Counted from the stretch's first letter, positions 52,836-64,000 are shown. The stretch: DNA of 64,000 nt from Sphaerisporangium sp040649355 (GCF_043197795.1 NZ_JBICTU010000006.1:124001-188000); one strand, 5' to 3'. The notes: generated by a model from the sequence alone, not told the origin. Numbers and translations: made by a program.

Positions 52836-53768
52836 CTAGCCGATCCGCCGCGCGACGTCCTCGTACACGTTCAGGACAAGATCCCAGAAGCCGGACACGT
52901 CGAGCGAAGTGCCCACCAGGGCGTTGGGCGCGCGGCCGGCGAGGGCGAAGTCGGTCACGGTCATCCCCGAGGTGAACCGGCCCGCCGTCTCGACCTGGAC
53001 CACCGCGGGCTCCAGCGTGACGAGTGCGGGGTCGATCAGGTACGCGATCGTGCAGGCGTCGTGGATCGCGGGGCCCTCGTCGGCCGTGACCATGCCGTAG
53101 AACTCCACGCACGGCACGAGCAGGTCGGCGCCGAGCCGGCCCATGGCCCGCATGCGGTCGACCACCTTCCCGACGGCGAGGGCCTGGCGGCTGACGTCCA
53201 GGCCGAGCATCGTCACCGTCCAGCCCGCGCCGAACGCGATGGCGGCGGCCTCGGGGTCGGCGGCGATGTTGAACTCGGCGGCGGGGGAGAAGTTACCCCG
53301 GGTGTACGAGCCGCCGAGGATCGCGAACTCGCGCGCCCATTCGGCGATCCTCGGCTCCTTGAGCAGGGCGAGGGCCACGTTGGTGAGCGGGCCGATCGCG
53401 ACCAGGGTGATCTCGCCGGGAGCGTCCTTGAGCGTCTCGATGATGAAGTCGGCGGCGTGCCCCTCGCGCACCGGGAGCGTGGCCTCGGGCAGCCGGGCCT
53501 CGCCGAGGCCGAGCGGGCCGTGGACCTCCGCCGCGTCCACCCGGGCGCGCAGCAGGGCGCCCGCGCTGCCGGCCGTCACAGGGACGCCGGGGAAGCCGAG
53601 GAACTCCCGCAGCCTCAGCGCGTTGCCGGTGGTCTGGCCGAGGTCGACATTGCCGCCGACCGTGGTGATGCCCACGAGCGAGAGGGCCGGGCTGCCGTGC
53701 GCCAGCGTGATGGCGAGCGCGTCGTCGATGCCGGGGTCGCAGTCGATGATGATCTTCTTGGGCGGCAC
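52836..53768 (-). CDS. Nucleoside hydrolase
   Basis: A 310-residue inosine/uridine-preferring nucleoside hydrolase (IunH family), which splits ribonucleosides to base and ribose for purine or pyrimidine salvage. The calcium-binding DCDPGIDDALA signature is at residues ~9-19, with AIGPLTNVALAL and EFNIAADPEAA further on. I use GTG 53768, which gives the family-typical start; the frame continues upstream without family similarity. Divergent from the DUF427 gene. Confidence 0.88.
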   Translation of the reverse strand: MPPKKIIIDCDPGIDDALAITLAHGSPALSLVGITTVGGNVDLGQTTGNALRLREFLGFPGVPVTAGSAGALLRARVDAAEVHGPLGLGEARLPEATLPVREGHAADFIIETLKDAPGEITLVAIGPLTNVALALLKEPRIAEWAREFAILGGSYTRGNFSPAAEFNIAADPEAAAIAFGAGWTVTMLGLDVSRQALAVGKVVDRMRAMGRLGADLLVPCVEFYGMVTADEGPAIHDACTIAYLIDPALVTLEPAVVQVETAGRFTSGMTVTDFALAGRAPNALVGTSLDVSGFWDLVLNVYEDVARRIG

Positions 53769-53843
53769 CCACCCAGCTTGGATGACGGCACGACATACCG
53801 GCAAGTCGGGAATATCGGTCGCGGTCGCTGGGTTGCCCGGACC

Positions 53844-54572
53844 ATGGAGCCGACCAAGCGTGGCCGGGTGAGGGTTGAGCCCACCGCCAAGCGTGTCCGC
53901 GCGTACATCGGAGGACGGCCGGTGGCCGACACCTCCAGCGCGCTGCTGGTGTGGGAGATCCCCTACTACCCGACGTACTACTTCCCGACGGACGACGTCG
54001 ACATGGAACGCCTCACGGCGACGGGGCGGACCGACCACTCGCCGAGCCGGGGCGACGGCGAGATCCACGACATCGAGGGCCGATCCGGCGCCGCCACCGT
54101 CTACGGCGACTCGCCCATCGACGAGCTCAAGGGCAGGGTGCGGTTCGACTGGGCCGCCATGGACGCCTGGTTCGAGGAGGACGAGGAGGTCTACGTCCAC
54201 GCCCGCGACCCGTACACCCGGGTCGACATCCTGGCGAGCCAGCGGCACGTGCGCGTCGAGGTGGACGGTGTGACCGTCGCGGACTCGCGCGGCGCGCGCG
54301 TCCTGTTCGAGACAGGACTGCCGCCGAGGTACTACCTCCCGAAGACCGATGTCCGCTTCGACCTGCTGGAACACACCGACACGGTCACGCACTGCCCGTA
54401 CAAGGGCCAGGCGGAGTACTGGTCGGTGGGGGGAAACAAGGACATCGTCTGGTCCTACCGGACGCCTCTCCCGGAGTCGCAGAAGATCGCGGGTCTGGTG
54501 GCCTTCTACGACGAGAAGGTCGACACCTACCTCGACGGCGTCCTCCAGGAACGCCCGGTCTCCCATTTCTAG
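53844..54572 (+). CDS. Tandem DUF427 protein
   Basis: A 242-residue protein with two DUF427 units (residues ~5-110 and ~125-235). Each has the pattern of an RVxxxxGGxxVADS strand, a WEIPYYPTYYFPxxD or LFETGLPPRYYLPKTD loop, and a THCPYKG-like block in the second unit. DUF427 domains are small beta-barrels of unknown biochemical role, widespread in actinobacteria. Start ATG 53844. A bidirectional terminator follows. Confidence 0.85.
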   Translation: MEPTKRGRVRVEPTAKRVRAYIGGRPVADTSSALLVWEIPYYPTYYFPTDDVDMERLTATGRTDHSPSRGDGEIHDIEGRSGAATVYGDSPIDELKGRVRFDWAAMDAWFEEDEEVYVHARDPYTRVDILASQRHVRVEVDGVTVADSRGARVLFETGLPPRYYLPKTDVRFDLLEHTDTVTHCPYKGQAEYWSVGGNKDIVWSYRTPLPESQKIAGLVAFYDEKVDTYLDGVLQERPVSHF

Positions 54573-54583
54573 GCCTCCGCACG

Positions 54584-54621
54584 CGTACGGCTCGCGCGTC
54601 TTGCCCTGCGCGAGCCGTACG
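54584..54621. terminator. Bidirectional terminator after DUF427 gene
   Basis: CGTACGGCTCGCGC at 54584-54597 pairs exactly with 54608-54621 around a ten-base loop. It sits between the convergent DUF427 gene (stop 54572) and the hypothetical gene ending at 54652. Confidence 0.75.
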
Positions 54622-54651
54622 GGAAACCGCGTCGGAGGATCGGAGGAGAGG

Positions 54652-54951
54652 TCAGCGCCGGATCACGTGCAGGACGCTGGCGATGCGCTCAGCCGCCGTG
54701 ACGATGTCGGAGGCGTGGCCGATGCGGCCGGCCCACGACAGCCAGAACCACCACTCGCCGTCGGCGGCGTTGGCGGCGAGCACGTCCTCGGTGACGGCAG
54801 GGGCCATCGGATTGATCACGCGGAGGCGCGGATAGAGTCCGGTGCGCGCCGTGAGGCGCACCTGGAAGGCGTGGGCCTCCAACTGCGCGGCGAGTCGCTC
54901 CAGGTGGTCGATGGCCTCGGCCGACTGGATGCTTGGTTCTGCCGTCTTCAT
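54652..54951 (-). CDS. Conserved actinobacterial hypothetical protein
   Basis: A 99-residue protein starting MKTAEPSIQS after CTGGAG. A helix (AEAIDHLERLAAQLEAHAFQ) is followed by strands containing RLRVINP and GEWWFWLSWAGRIGHASD. Similar short proteins are commonly found beside XRE/TPR-type regulators in sporulating actinomycetes, as here (divergent from the gene at 55194). No biochemical role is known. Confidence 0.65.
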   Translation of the reverse strand: MKTAEPSIQSAEAIDHLERLAAQLEAHAFQVRLTARTGLYPRLRVINPMAPAVTEDVLAANAADGEWWFWLSWAGRIGHASDIVTAAERIASVLHVIRR

Positions 54952-55073
54952 AGTGGTCTCCAGCGGGGACAAGGTGGGACCGGTTGGGGACCAGACTGAA
55001 CCCGCGAGCTCCTACCGGCAATCAGAGCAAATCCACTGATATGTGGAATACCGTCGGTTGGGCGCCAGGTTTA

Positions 55074-55086
55074 CGTGGAAACCACG
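55074..55086. promoter_or_regulatory. Small palindrome in a divergent promoter region
   Basis: CGTGG-AAA-CCACG is a perfect inverted repeat near the middle of the 242-base gap between the hypothetical gene (54951) and the HTH/TPR regulator (55194). It is a plausible operator; no other gene fits in the gap. Confidence 0.35.
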
Positions 55087-55193
55087 CGGATGCCCAGGCA
55101 TCAGTCCCATAACGCTGTAGGTCTTTAGGTGCCGACTGGTTAACATCTGGGAAACATCCGTAAGGCGGAACACTCCAGTGGCGGAGGGCGGAC

Positions 55194-56672
55194 ATGGCCC
55201 GTGGAGAGCATTCCCCAGCTTGCGCGCGGCGCTGGAGGGAGCAGGCCGTGGCCCGGCAGTGGAGCCCATGGCAGACGGCTCAGGCCATCAACAGCTGCTG
55301 CGGTGTGAGCCTTCTCAAGGCCCACCGCCTCGCACGCGGGTGGTCGGCGCGCCAGGCGATCGAGGAGCTGGAGCGGCTGTGCGAGACGCACTCCCTCGGG
55401 CTGCCCCGCGCCAGCATCGACCTGCTGAACGCCTGGGAGAACAACCGGGCGCGTCCCCGGCCGCAGACGATCGACCAGATCGCCCGGCTCTACTCCGCCA
55501 ACGCCGTGCGCCTTGGCCTGGCGGCCGACTACTGCGACGACGGTGACAGCCCGAACGTCGTGGTCGTCACCCCGGCCCACGCCGTCCCCGCCGAGGACGC
55601 CGCCCCGCACTCCCGCGTCCCCACGCTGGACGCCGACGACGAGGCCGAGCGCCGCGCGCTGTTCCACCACGCCCTGCTGAGCTCGGGCCTCCCCCTCAAC
55701 GGCCGCCTGCTGGCCGAGGTCGAGCGCACCCGCCAGGACATGGACCGCACGCTGGCCACCGGCACGATCAGCGAGGACCAGCTCGACCGGCTCGACGAGC
55801 AGGTACTGCGCTACCGCCGCGAGTACATCAAGAGCGCCCCGCTGCCGATGCTCTACCGGCTGATGCTGGAGATCGCCGACGTGCGCAGGCTCGTGTCGTC
55901 CCGGCAGCCCGCCGTCACCCAGCGCCGCCTGCTGAACGCCACGACCATGCTCGCCCTGCTCTCGGCCGACGCGCTGATGAAGCTCGGCGACACCCGCCAG
56001 GCCCACGCCTGGTACGGCACCGCGCGGGCGGCCTCCGACGACATGGGAGAGGTCCGGCTGCGCGCCCTCGTACGGGCGCAGGAGGCCATGCTGCCGTACT
56101 ACTACGGCGACCTCACCGAGACCGTACGGCTGGCGCGCGAGGCCCGGATGCTGGCCGGGAGCGCTCCAAGTTCGCCCGCGGCGCTCGGCGCGGCGGCCGA
56201 GGCGCGGGCCCTGGCGCGCATGGGCGAGCACCAGGCCGCCCGCGTCGCGCTGGCCGAGGCCGAGCGCATCTTCTCCCGCATGCCCCGCGAGGGTGCCGAC
56301 CACCTGGCCTTCCGCTTCTCCGAGAGGCGGCTGCAGTTCTACCGCATGGGCACGCTCATCGAGCTGGGTGAGGCCGAGCAGGTGCAGGAGTGGATCTCCA
56401 GGCCCTCCAGCCCCTACACGATCGACCCGGCGCTCGTCCTGCTCGACCAGGCGGCGCACGTCGCCAGGGACGGCGGGTACGAGGAGGCCTGCCGGCTGGC
56501 CGAGCAGGCCCTCACGCAGGTGCCGCCGGAGCACCGCACCTCGATCGTGGTCACCCGTGCCCGTGCCCTGCTGTCCATCGTGCCGCGCGGGGAGCGGCGC
56601 ACGCCCGCCGCGCGACATTTACACGACCTGCTGGCGGAGGCGGGCCCGCAGCTCGCGCTGGAACGTCCATGA
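55194..56672 (+). CDS. HTH/TPR transcriptional regulator
   Basis: A 492-residue regulator of the actinobacterial XRE-TPR type. The N-terminal ~100 residues carry a helix-turn-helix-like region (LKAHRLARGWSARQAIEELE, ASIDLLNAWENNRARPRPQT). The remainder is helical TPR-like repeats (LLSADALMKLGDTRQAHAWY and others), which usually bind a peptide or partner. It is coupled to the kinase-like gene that overlaps its stop by four bases, so the pair likely forms one functional unit. Confidence 0.75.
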   Translation: MARGEHSPACARRWREQAVARQWSPWQTAQAINSCCGVSLLKAHRLARGWSARQAIEELERLCETHSLGLPRASIDLLNAWENNRARPRPQTIDQIARLYSANAVRLGLAADYCDDGDSPNVVVVTPAHAVPAEDAAPHSRVPTLDADDEAERRALFHHALLSSGLPLNGRLLAEVERTRQDMDRTLATGTISEDQLDRLDEQVLRYRREYIKSAPLPMLYRLMLEIADVRRLVSSRQPAVTQRRLLNATTMLALLSADALMKLGDTRQAHAWYGTARAASDDMGEVRLRALVRAQEAMLPYYYGDLTETVRLAREARMLAGSAPSSPAALGAAAEARALARMGEHQAARVALAEAERIFSRMPREGADHLAFRFSERRLQFYRMGTLIELGEAEQVQEWISRPSSPYTIDPALVLLDQAAHVARDGGYEEACRLAEQALTQVPPEHRTSIVVTRARALLSIVPRGERRTPAARHLHDLLAEAGPQLALERP

Positions 56673-57565
56673 GCATGCTGGCGGACGAGGCCGCCGCGAT
56701 CCTCGTGGAGGTGTGCGAGAGCGTCGGCCTCGACGCCCGGGAGGCGCAGTTGCTCCGCGTGCGGAGCAACGCGGTCTTCAAGCTCCGCGACGAGATCGTG
56801 GTCCGCATCGCCACCGCGCCGGACGCCCTCACGCGCCTGCCCGTCGTGCTGGCCGTGGCCCGGTGGCTCGCCGACCAGGGCTTCCCGACGGTCCGCCCGG
56901 CCGACGAGCTGTGCGACCAGCCCTTGGTGTACGAGGGGCGGGTGGTGACCTTCTGGCACTACGTTCCCGCGAGCGGGAGGCCGACGACCACGCAGCTCGG
57001 CGACATCCTGCGCAGCCTCCACCGGCTGCCGGTGCCGCCGTTCCCGTTGAAGCGGCTCTCTGACCCGCTGGCGGAGGTGCGCGACTCGGTGGAGCACCGC
57101 AAGGAGGTGCTGACGCCGTGCCAGCGGGCCTGGCTGCGCGACCGCGTGGCCGAGCTGACCACCCGGTGGGCGGAGCTGGACACGGCCGAGCCTCCGGTGC
57201 TGCTGCACGGGGACGCGTGGATCGACAACCTGCTGCGCTGCCAGGACGGCCACGCCGTGCTCTGCGACTGGGACGGCGTCGCCGTGGGCCCCCGTGAGTG
57301 GGATCTCGTGCACACCTACCACGGGCAGCGGCGGTTCGGGCTGACAGCGGCGGACGTCGACGACTTCGCCGGGGCCTACGGTTCCGACCTGCGCGCGTGG
57401 CACGGCTACCCGACGCTCATGGAGATCAGGGACATGTACGCCGTCGGCATCCACATCCGCAACGCGACCCGGGATCCGTTCTCCCGCAAGGAGCTGCCGC
57501 GCCGGCTCGACTCGCTCACGCGCGGTGACGGACAGGCCCGCTGGTACCTCGCGGAACCCGCCTGA
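56669..57565 (+). CDS. APH-family phosphotransferase
   Basis: A 298-residue protein kinase-like phosphotransferase (APH/choline kinase fold). The catalytic loop is LLHGDAWIDNLL (HGDxxxxN) and the metal motif is CDWDGVAVGPREWDL. The N-lobe has SNAVFKLRDEIVVRI. The substrate (aminoglycoside, sugar, choline or other small molecule) is not evident. ATGA overlap with the regulator upstream. Confidence 0.85.
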   Translation: MSMLADEAAAILVEVCESVGLDAREAQLLRVRSNAVFKLRDEIVVRIATAPDALTRLPVVLAVARWLADQGFPTVRPADELCDQPLVYEGRVVTFWHYVPASGRPTTTQLGDILRSLHRLPVPPFPLKRLSDPLAEVRDSVEHRKEVLTPCQRAWLRDRVAELTTRWAELDTAEPPVLLHGDAWIDNLLRCQDGHAVLCDWDGVAVGPREWDLVHTYHGQRRFGLTAADVDDFAGAYGSDLRAWHGYPTLMEIRDMYAVGIHIRNATRDPFSRKELPRRLDSLTRGDGQARWYLAEPA

Positions 57566-57696
57566 TCGTAGCCAGGCAAAATAGGTGGTGTCGCCCGTCG
57601 ACGCCGGTTCCGATCAGGCAGAGAAGGCCTGAGGCGTATCGCGCGAGCGTGTGAGCACGAGGAGTGATCGGTCGGTCGCGGACGAGGGGAGGCGGC

Positions 57697-58791
57697 GTGG
57701 AACTGCGCTACGAGGTGACCGGGCCCGACGACGGCCCGCTGCTGGTGCTCGGGCCTTCGCTCGGCACCACGAGGCACCTGTGGGAGGCCCAGGTGGCCGA
57801 GCTGAGCCGTTCGTGGCGGGTGCTCCGCTACGACCTGCCGGGACACGGCGCCTCTCCCGCCGCCAAGGGCGAGTTCTCCATCGAGGACCTGGCGAGGGAC
57901 GTCCTCGCGCTCGCGGACACCGAGCGGTTCGCGGTGGGCGGGGTGTCCATCGGCGGGGCGGTCGCGATGACGGTCGCGGCGCTGGCCCCCGAGCGGATCT
58001 CCGACCTCGTGCTCTGCTGCACCTCGGCGCGGTTCGGGGACCCGGGGCCGTGGCACGAGCGGGCGGCACGCGTACGCGCCGAGGGCATGGCGTGGCTGGC
58101 GGGCCTGGTGACCGCCCGGTGGTTCACGCTCGGGGTCGACCCGGAGCTGGCCGAGCCGGTGCAGACGACGCTGCTCGGCGCCGACCCGGAGTCCTACGCG
58201 CTCGCCTGCGAGGCGATCGCCGCCTTCGACCTGCGCGACCGGCTGCCGCGGATCACGGCGCGGACCCTGGTGATCGCGGGCGACCAGGACCCGACGACCC
58301 CCGTGGAGCACGCCGAGATCCTGGTCGAGGGCATTCCCAGCGCGCGCCTGGTCGTGGTCGCCGAGGCGGCCCACCTGGCCAACCTGGAGCACGCGGACGT
58401 CGTGTCCGGGCTGATGTCGCGGTTCCTCGGCCACGGCAGGGGCATCAAGGTGCGGCGCGAGGTGCTCGGCGACGTCCACGTCGAGGGGACCCTGGCCGCC
58501 GCCACCGACTTCACGGCCGACTTCCAGGACTTCGTCACCCGGTACGCGTGGGGGGAGATCTGGACGCGGCCCGGCCTCGACCGCAGGACGCGGAGCTGCG
58601 TCACGCTCACGGCGCTGGTCGCCCACGGTCACCTGGACGAGCTGGCCATGCACGTGCGGGCGGCGCTGCGCAACGGGCTGACGCCAGACGAGATCAAGGA
58701 AGTGCTGCTCCAGACGGCCATCTACTGCGGGGTGCCCGCGGCGAACGCGGCCTTCGCCGTCGCCCAGCGGGTGCTCCGGGAGGACGCCTGA
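57697..58791 (+). CDS. pcaL: PcaD-PcaC fusion (enol-lactone hydrolase/carboxymuconolactone decarboxylase)
   Basis: A 364-residue fusion that would do two steps of protocatechuate breakdown. Residues ~1-240 are an alpha/beta hydrolase with nucleophile elbow GGVSIGGAVA and GDQDPTTP, forming 3-oxoadipate enol-lactonase. Residues ~255-364 are carboxymuconolactone decarboxylase (RSCVTLTALVAHGHLDEL, HVRAALRNGLTPDEIKEVLL). I use GTG 57697 after GAGGGGAGG. Other pca genes are not in the window, so it is separated from the pathway or used otherwise. Confidence 0.85.
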   Translation: MELRYEVTGPDDGPLLVLGPSLGTTRHLWEAQVAELSRSWRVLRYDLPGHGASPAAKGEFSIEDLARDVLALADTERFAVGGVSIGGAVAMTVAALAPERISDLVLCCTSARFGDPGPWHERAARVRAEGMAWLAGLVTARWFTLGVDPELAEPVQTTLLGADPESYALACEAIAAFDLRDRLPRITARTLVIAGDQDPTTPVEHAEILVEGIPSARLVVVAEAAHLANLEHADVVSGLMSRFLGHGRGIKVRREVLGDVHVEGTLAAATDFTADFQDFVTRYAWGEIWTRPGLDRRTRSCVTLTALVAHGHLDELAMHVRAALRNGLTPDEIKEVLLQTAIYCGVPAANAAFAVAQRVLREDA

Positions 58792-58911
58792 GCACGCCCG
58801 GACGCCTCGCGGTTCGATCCCCTCCACGTCACTCTATGTAGTGAAATATCGGTATTTTCTGTGGTCTCCCAGGTGCATATGTGCGAGCGGCGCGCGACAC
58901 GCGTGATTCGT

Positions 58912-58940
58912 TTGTGATTCGGCGGGACAGCCGGTAGGGT
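58912..58940 (+). promoter_or_regulatory. Promoter of the cold-shock gene
   Basis: TTGTGA at 58912-58917 and TAGGGT at 58935-58940 are 17 bases apart, a good actinobacterial vegetative promoter. It leaves a ~175-base 5' untranslated region before the csp start, as in other cold-shock genes, where that leader controls cold-dependent translation. The rest of 58792-59122 has no gene. Confidence 0.65.
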
Positions 58941-59122
58941 CGACCGTGTTGCAGTCGTAGTTTCCTCGAACGTCTTTTCCTTAAAAGCGCCCGCGGGAAG
59001 TTTCCTGACAGCGGTCGTTCTGCTTCTTCAGCGGTTTCGTGGATGCAGGGTATGGTCCGCTACGCAGCCCCGTTCCGCCGACCTGGCGTTACGGTGAAGG
59101 CTCCTAACAAGGAGAAGCAGAG

Positions 59123-59326
59123 TTGTCTGAAGGCACCGTCAAGTGGTTCAACGCCGAAAAGGGCTTTGGCTTCATCGCTCCGGACGACGGTACTGCCGAT
59201 GTGTTCGTGCACTACTCGGCGATCACCTCCGGTGGCTACCGCAGCCTGGATGAGAACCAGCGAGTCACCTACGTGACCGTGCAGGGGGCCAAGGGCCCGC
59301 AGGCCGAGCAGGTTACCGTCATCTGA
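59123..59326 (+). CDS. Cold-shock protein (CspA family)
   Basis: A 67-residue single-stranded nucleic acid-binding protein. RNP1 is KGFGFIAP and RNP2 is DVFVHYSAI on an OB-fold. The start is TTG at 59123 with AAGGAG eight bases upstream. It melts RNA structure during cold or growth transitions. It stands alone between its own promoter and terminator. Confidence 0.95.
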   Translation: MSEGTVKWFNAEKGFGFIAPDDGTADVFVHYSAITSGGYRSLDENQRVTYVTVQGAKGPQAEQVTVI

Positions 59327-59344
59327 CGACAGCCTTTCTCATCT

Positions 59345-59374
59345 GGGCCCGTACCGCATCACCGGTACGGGCCC
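59345..59374 (+). terminator. Terminator of the cold-shock gene
   Basis: GGGCCCGTACCG at 59345-59356 pairs with CGGTACGGGCCC at 59363-59374, followed by a T-rich stretch. It lies 18 bases past the csp stop. Confidence 0.85.
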
Positions 59375-59451
59375 TAAGCTTTTACCTGACCTCTCGCCCC
59401 CGGCTCGGCCGTGGCAGATAGTTTGCCGTCCCTTGGGGTAGAGGCGGGCGG

Positions 59452-61212
59452 GTGAGACTCACCCATACCTCAGACCTGTGGTGGAAGAACGCCGTCGTCT
59501 ACTGCCTCGACGTCGAGACCTACGCCGACGGCGACGGCGACGGCATCGGCGACTTCCGCGGCGCCACCGAGCACATCGACCACCTCGAACGGCTCGGAGT
59601 GACGTGCGTCTGGCTGATGCCGTTCTTCCCGAGCCCCGACCGTGACGACGGATACGACATCACGGACTTCTACAGCGTGGACCCCCGGCTGGGCACGCTC
59701 GGGGAGTTCGTCGAGTTCATGCGCACGGCGCGTGACCGAGGGATCCGCGTCATCGCCGACCTGGTCGTCAACCACACCTCCGACGAGCACCCGTGGTTCA
59801 AGGACGCGAGGTCGAGCCGCGACTCGCGCTACCGCGACTGGTACATCTGGTCCGACACCCCCGAGCCGGACGACCCCAAGGGCGTGGTCTTCCCCGACAA
59901 GGAGAAGAGCCTCTGGGAGTACGACAAAGGCAGTGAGCAGTACTACTACCACCGCTTCTACCGCTTCCAGCCCGACCTCAACGTCGCCAATCCCGAGGTG
60001 CGCGACGAGATCGCGAGGATCCTCGGGTTCTGGATGGAGCTCGGGCTCTCCGGGTTCCGCGTCGACGCCGTCCCGTTCCTGGTGGAGGACGTCTCCAAGA
60101 AGGAGGACGCCGCCAAGGGGCGATCGGCGAAGAAGAAGGACGCCGGGAAGGCGGCGAGCCAGGGGCAGGACGGCAAGCTTCCCGACGTACACGAATTCCT
60201 GCGTGACATGCGGGCGTTCATGAACCGCAGGGACGGCAGCGCCGTGCTCCTCGGCGAGGTCAACCTCGAATACCCCGACCTGCTGAAGTACTTCGGCAAC
60301 GATCTCGGCGACGAGGTCACGATGTGCTTCGACTTCATCGGCATGCAGCGCATGTACCTCGCGCTCGCCCGAGGCGAGGCGGGCCCGCTCGCCGACTCCC
60401 TCAGGGAACGCCCGGCGCCCCCGAGGGACAGCCACTGGGCCACGTTCGTCCGCAACCACGACGAGCTAACGCTGGACAAGCTGACCGAGGCGGAACGCCA
60501 GGAGGTCTTCGCGGCCTTCGGACCCGACAATGACATGCAGCTGTACGGCAGAGGGCTGCGACGCCGGCTCCCGCCCATGCTCGGCGGCGACCAGCGCAGG
60601 ATCAAGATGGTCTACAGCCTGCTCTTCTCCCTGCCGGGCACGCCCGTGCTCTTCTACGGCGAGGAGATCGGCATGGGGGAGAACCTGAAGGTCGCGGGCC
60701 GTGAGGCCGTACGGACGCCGATGCAGTGGACGCCCCACAGGAACGGCGGCTTCTCCACCGCCGACCCGAAGTCGTTCCGCAATCCCCTGGTCGAGGGCAA
60801 GTACGGCCCCGAGCGCGTCAACGTCAGCGCCCAGCGCCGTGATCCTGACTCCCTGCTCATGTGGATCACCAAGCTGGTCGAGCAGTACCGGGGGTGCCCG
60901 GAGCTGGCCTGGGGGGACTACACGGTGCTGGACACGGGGGAGCCGTCCGTGCTGGCCCATCGCGCGGACCTCGACGGGGAGACCGTGGTCGCCCTGCACA
61001 ACTTCGCCGGCCAGGAGGTGTCCTTCGAGCTCACCCTCGACGGCCTCGACGACGGCCGGGTGCTGACCGACCTGCTCGTCGACGGGACCGAGAAGATCTC
61101 CGCGGACGGCCGGGTGAAGATCGACCTGGACCCGTACGCCTGCCGCTGGCTGCGCGCCTCCGAGCCCGAGCTGGCCCCCGCCGACTCCGCGGACGTGGCC
61201 GGGAGCCGGTGA
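59452..61212 (+). CDS. GH13 alpha-amylase family enzyme (trehalose synthase-like)
   Basis: A 586-residue GH13 enzyme. Region I-type pattern starts WWKNAVVYCLDVETYADGDG, then WLMPFFPSPDRDDGYDI. The nucleophile region is GFRVDAVPFL, the acid/base is LLGEVNLE and the third acid is VRNHDELTL. The order and the NHDE-type motif resemble trehalose synthases (maltose to trehalose), but the related amylases cannot be excluded. Residues ~213-244 are a Lys/Ala-rich insert (KKEDAAKGRSAKKKD), probably a surface loop. GTG start at 59452. Confidence 0.8.
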   Translation: MRLTHTSDLWWKNAVVYCLDVETYADGDGDGIGDFRGATEHIDHLERLGVTCVWLMPFFPSPDRDDGYDITDFYSVDPRLGTLGEFVEFMRTARDRGIRVIADLVVNHTSDEHPWFKDARSSRDSRYRDWYIWSDTPEPDDPKGVVFPDKEKSLWEYDKGSEQYYYHRFYRFQPDLNVANPEVRDEIARILGFWMELGLSGFRVDAVPFLVEDVSKKEDAAKGRSAKKKDAGKAASQGQDGKLPDVHEFLRDMRAFMNRRDGSAVLLGEVNLEYPDLLKYFGNDLGDEVTMCFDFIGMQRMYLALARGEAGPLADSLRERPAPPRDSHWATFVRNHDELTLDKLTEAERQEVFAAFGPDNDMQLYGRGLRRRLPPMLGGDQRRIKMVYSLLFSLPGTPVLFYGEEIGMGENLKVAGREAVRTPMQWTPHRNGGFSTADPKSFRNPLVEGKYGPERVNVSAQRRDPDSLLMWITKLVEQYRGCPELAWGDYTVLDTGEPSVLAHRADLDGETVVALHNFAGQEVSFELTLDGLDDGRVLTDLLVDGTEKISADGRVKIDLDPYACRWLRASEPELAPADSADVAGSR

Positions 61213-61382
61213 GCGCCGACCGGGTCCGCTCCGGGGTCGTCTCCCCTGGTGAGATGCGCTCGACCCTGATCTGAGGCCGCTTCCGGGCAGGCCGGCGTCG
61301 GGGTCGGCTCGGGGGCGCTCCAGGGCTCGATCCGGCCGATCTCCGATGCCTGTGTGTCATGCCGGCCGACAAAGTCACGTGT

Positions 61383-63022
<1,640 letters not shown>

Positions 63023-63121
63023 GACGTTCCCCTACGTGGGCGGTTGACGGTTTACGAACAGCCGAAGGGTATCCGTTCGATTCATCGCCTTCCGAACGCA
63101 GGTCCTCCCTGCGGCCTCGGA

Positions 63122-63160
63122 GACCGTGCCGGGCGCGGCTCGCAGGCGCCCGGCACGGTC
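63122..63160 (-). terminator. Terminator of tex
   Basis: GACCGTGCCGGGCG at 63122-63135 pairs exactly with 63147-63160. It lies 11 bases past the tex stop codon on the minus strand. The remaining 100 bases to 63022 hold the mdh promoter region. Confidence 0.7.
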
Positions 63161-63170
63161 GCTGATCGGG

Positions 63171-64000
<830 letters not shown>

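Noticed and set aside
52836..54566. 576-residue version of the nucleoside hydrolase
   Set aside because: The N-terminal 266 residues are antisense to the DUF427 gene and lack family similarity; the hydrolase starts at 53768.

Overview
The window is high-GC actinomycete chromosome, very probably from the Streptosporangiales (Nonomuraea, Streptosporangium or a relative). The grounds are strong G/C bias at third codon positions, many GTG and TTG starts, several SARP- and LAL-type regulators, a cold-shock gene behind an actinobacterial promoter, and actinobacterial malate dehydrogenase and Tex genes. The genus is inferred. No rRNA or tRNA gene was recognised.

Layout. (1) 1-16.7 kb is mostly housekeeping or envelope genes: a partial ECF sigma factor with a zinc-finger-like tail, a membrane-anchored solute-binding/VWA protein, a cation-efflux-like protein, a DUF4184 protein, a SpoU rRNA methyltransferase, a GntR gene remnant, a D-Ala-D-Ala carboxypeptidase, a SARP/ATPase regulator, a UPF0104 protein, a PIG-L deacetylase, a GT4 glycosyltransferase and a small lipoprotein. 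(2) 16.7-35.4 kb is a RiPP biosynthetic cluster. It is read as: a rightward operon (ABC transporter pair, YcaO, TfuA, cytochrome P450, O-methyltransferase); a LuxR-type regulator lacking the phospho-acceptor Asp; a leftward operon (precursor peptide ending in a two-Cys, glycine/serine-rich core, radical SAM/SPASM enzyme, PqqD-like recognition protein, FAD oxidoreductase); and a second rightward operon (a leader-like small protein, cyclase/AAA/TPR protein, cytoplasmic subtilase, GAF protein). A leftward gene joins an ATP-grasp ligase to a SARP activator. A 56-bp promoter element (53 of 56 identical) precedes both the transporter/YcaO operon and the precursor operon, and a weaker copy lies before the third operon. 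These sites tie the three operons into one apparent regulon. (3) 35.7-38.5 kb is a large LuxR/ATPase regulator. (4) 38.5-51.5 kb is a complete type I-E CRISPR-Cas locus: a 12-repeat array read leftward, cas3, a scar with a CRISPR remnant and a transposase fragment, then cas8e-cse2-cas7-cas5-cas6e-cas1-cas2 and a 37-repeat array read rightward. The two arrays hold near-identical spacers. (5) 51.5-64 kb returns to ordinary genes: a propeller lipoprotein, nucleoside hydrolase, DUF427 protein, HTH/TPR regulator with a coupled phosphotransferase, PcaD-PcaC fusion, cold-shock protein, GH13 enzyme, DUF998 membrane protein, malate dehydrogenase and the 3' part of tex.

The best candidate for an undescribed system is the RiPP cluster. 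It combines YcaO-TfuA (thioamide-type chemistry), a SPASM radical SAM enzyme (thioether-type chemistry), a P450, a methyltransferase and an ATP-grasp enzyme fused to the likely pathway activator. Product and order of modification are inferred; the gene families, precursor reading frame and shared promoter element are seen directly in the sequence.
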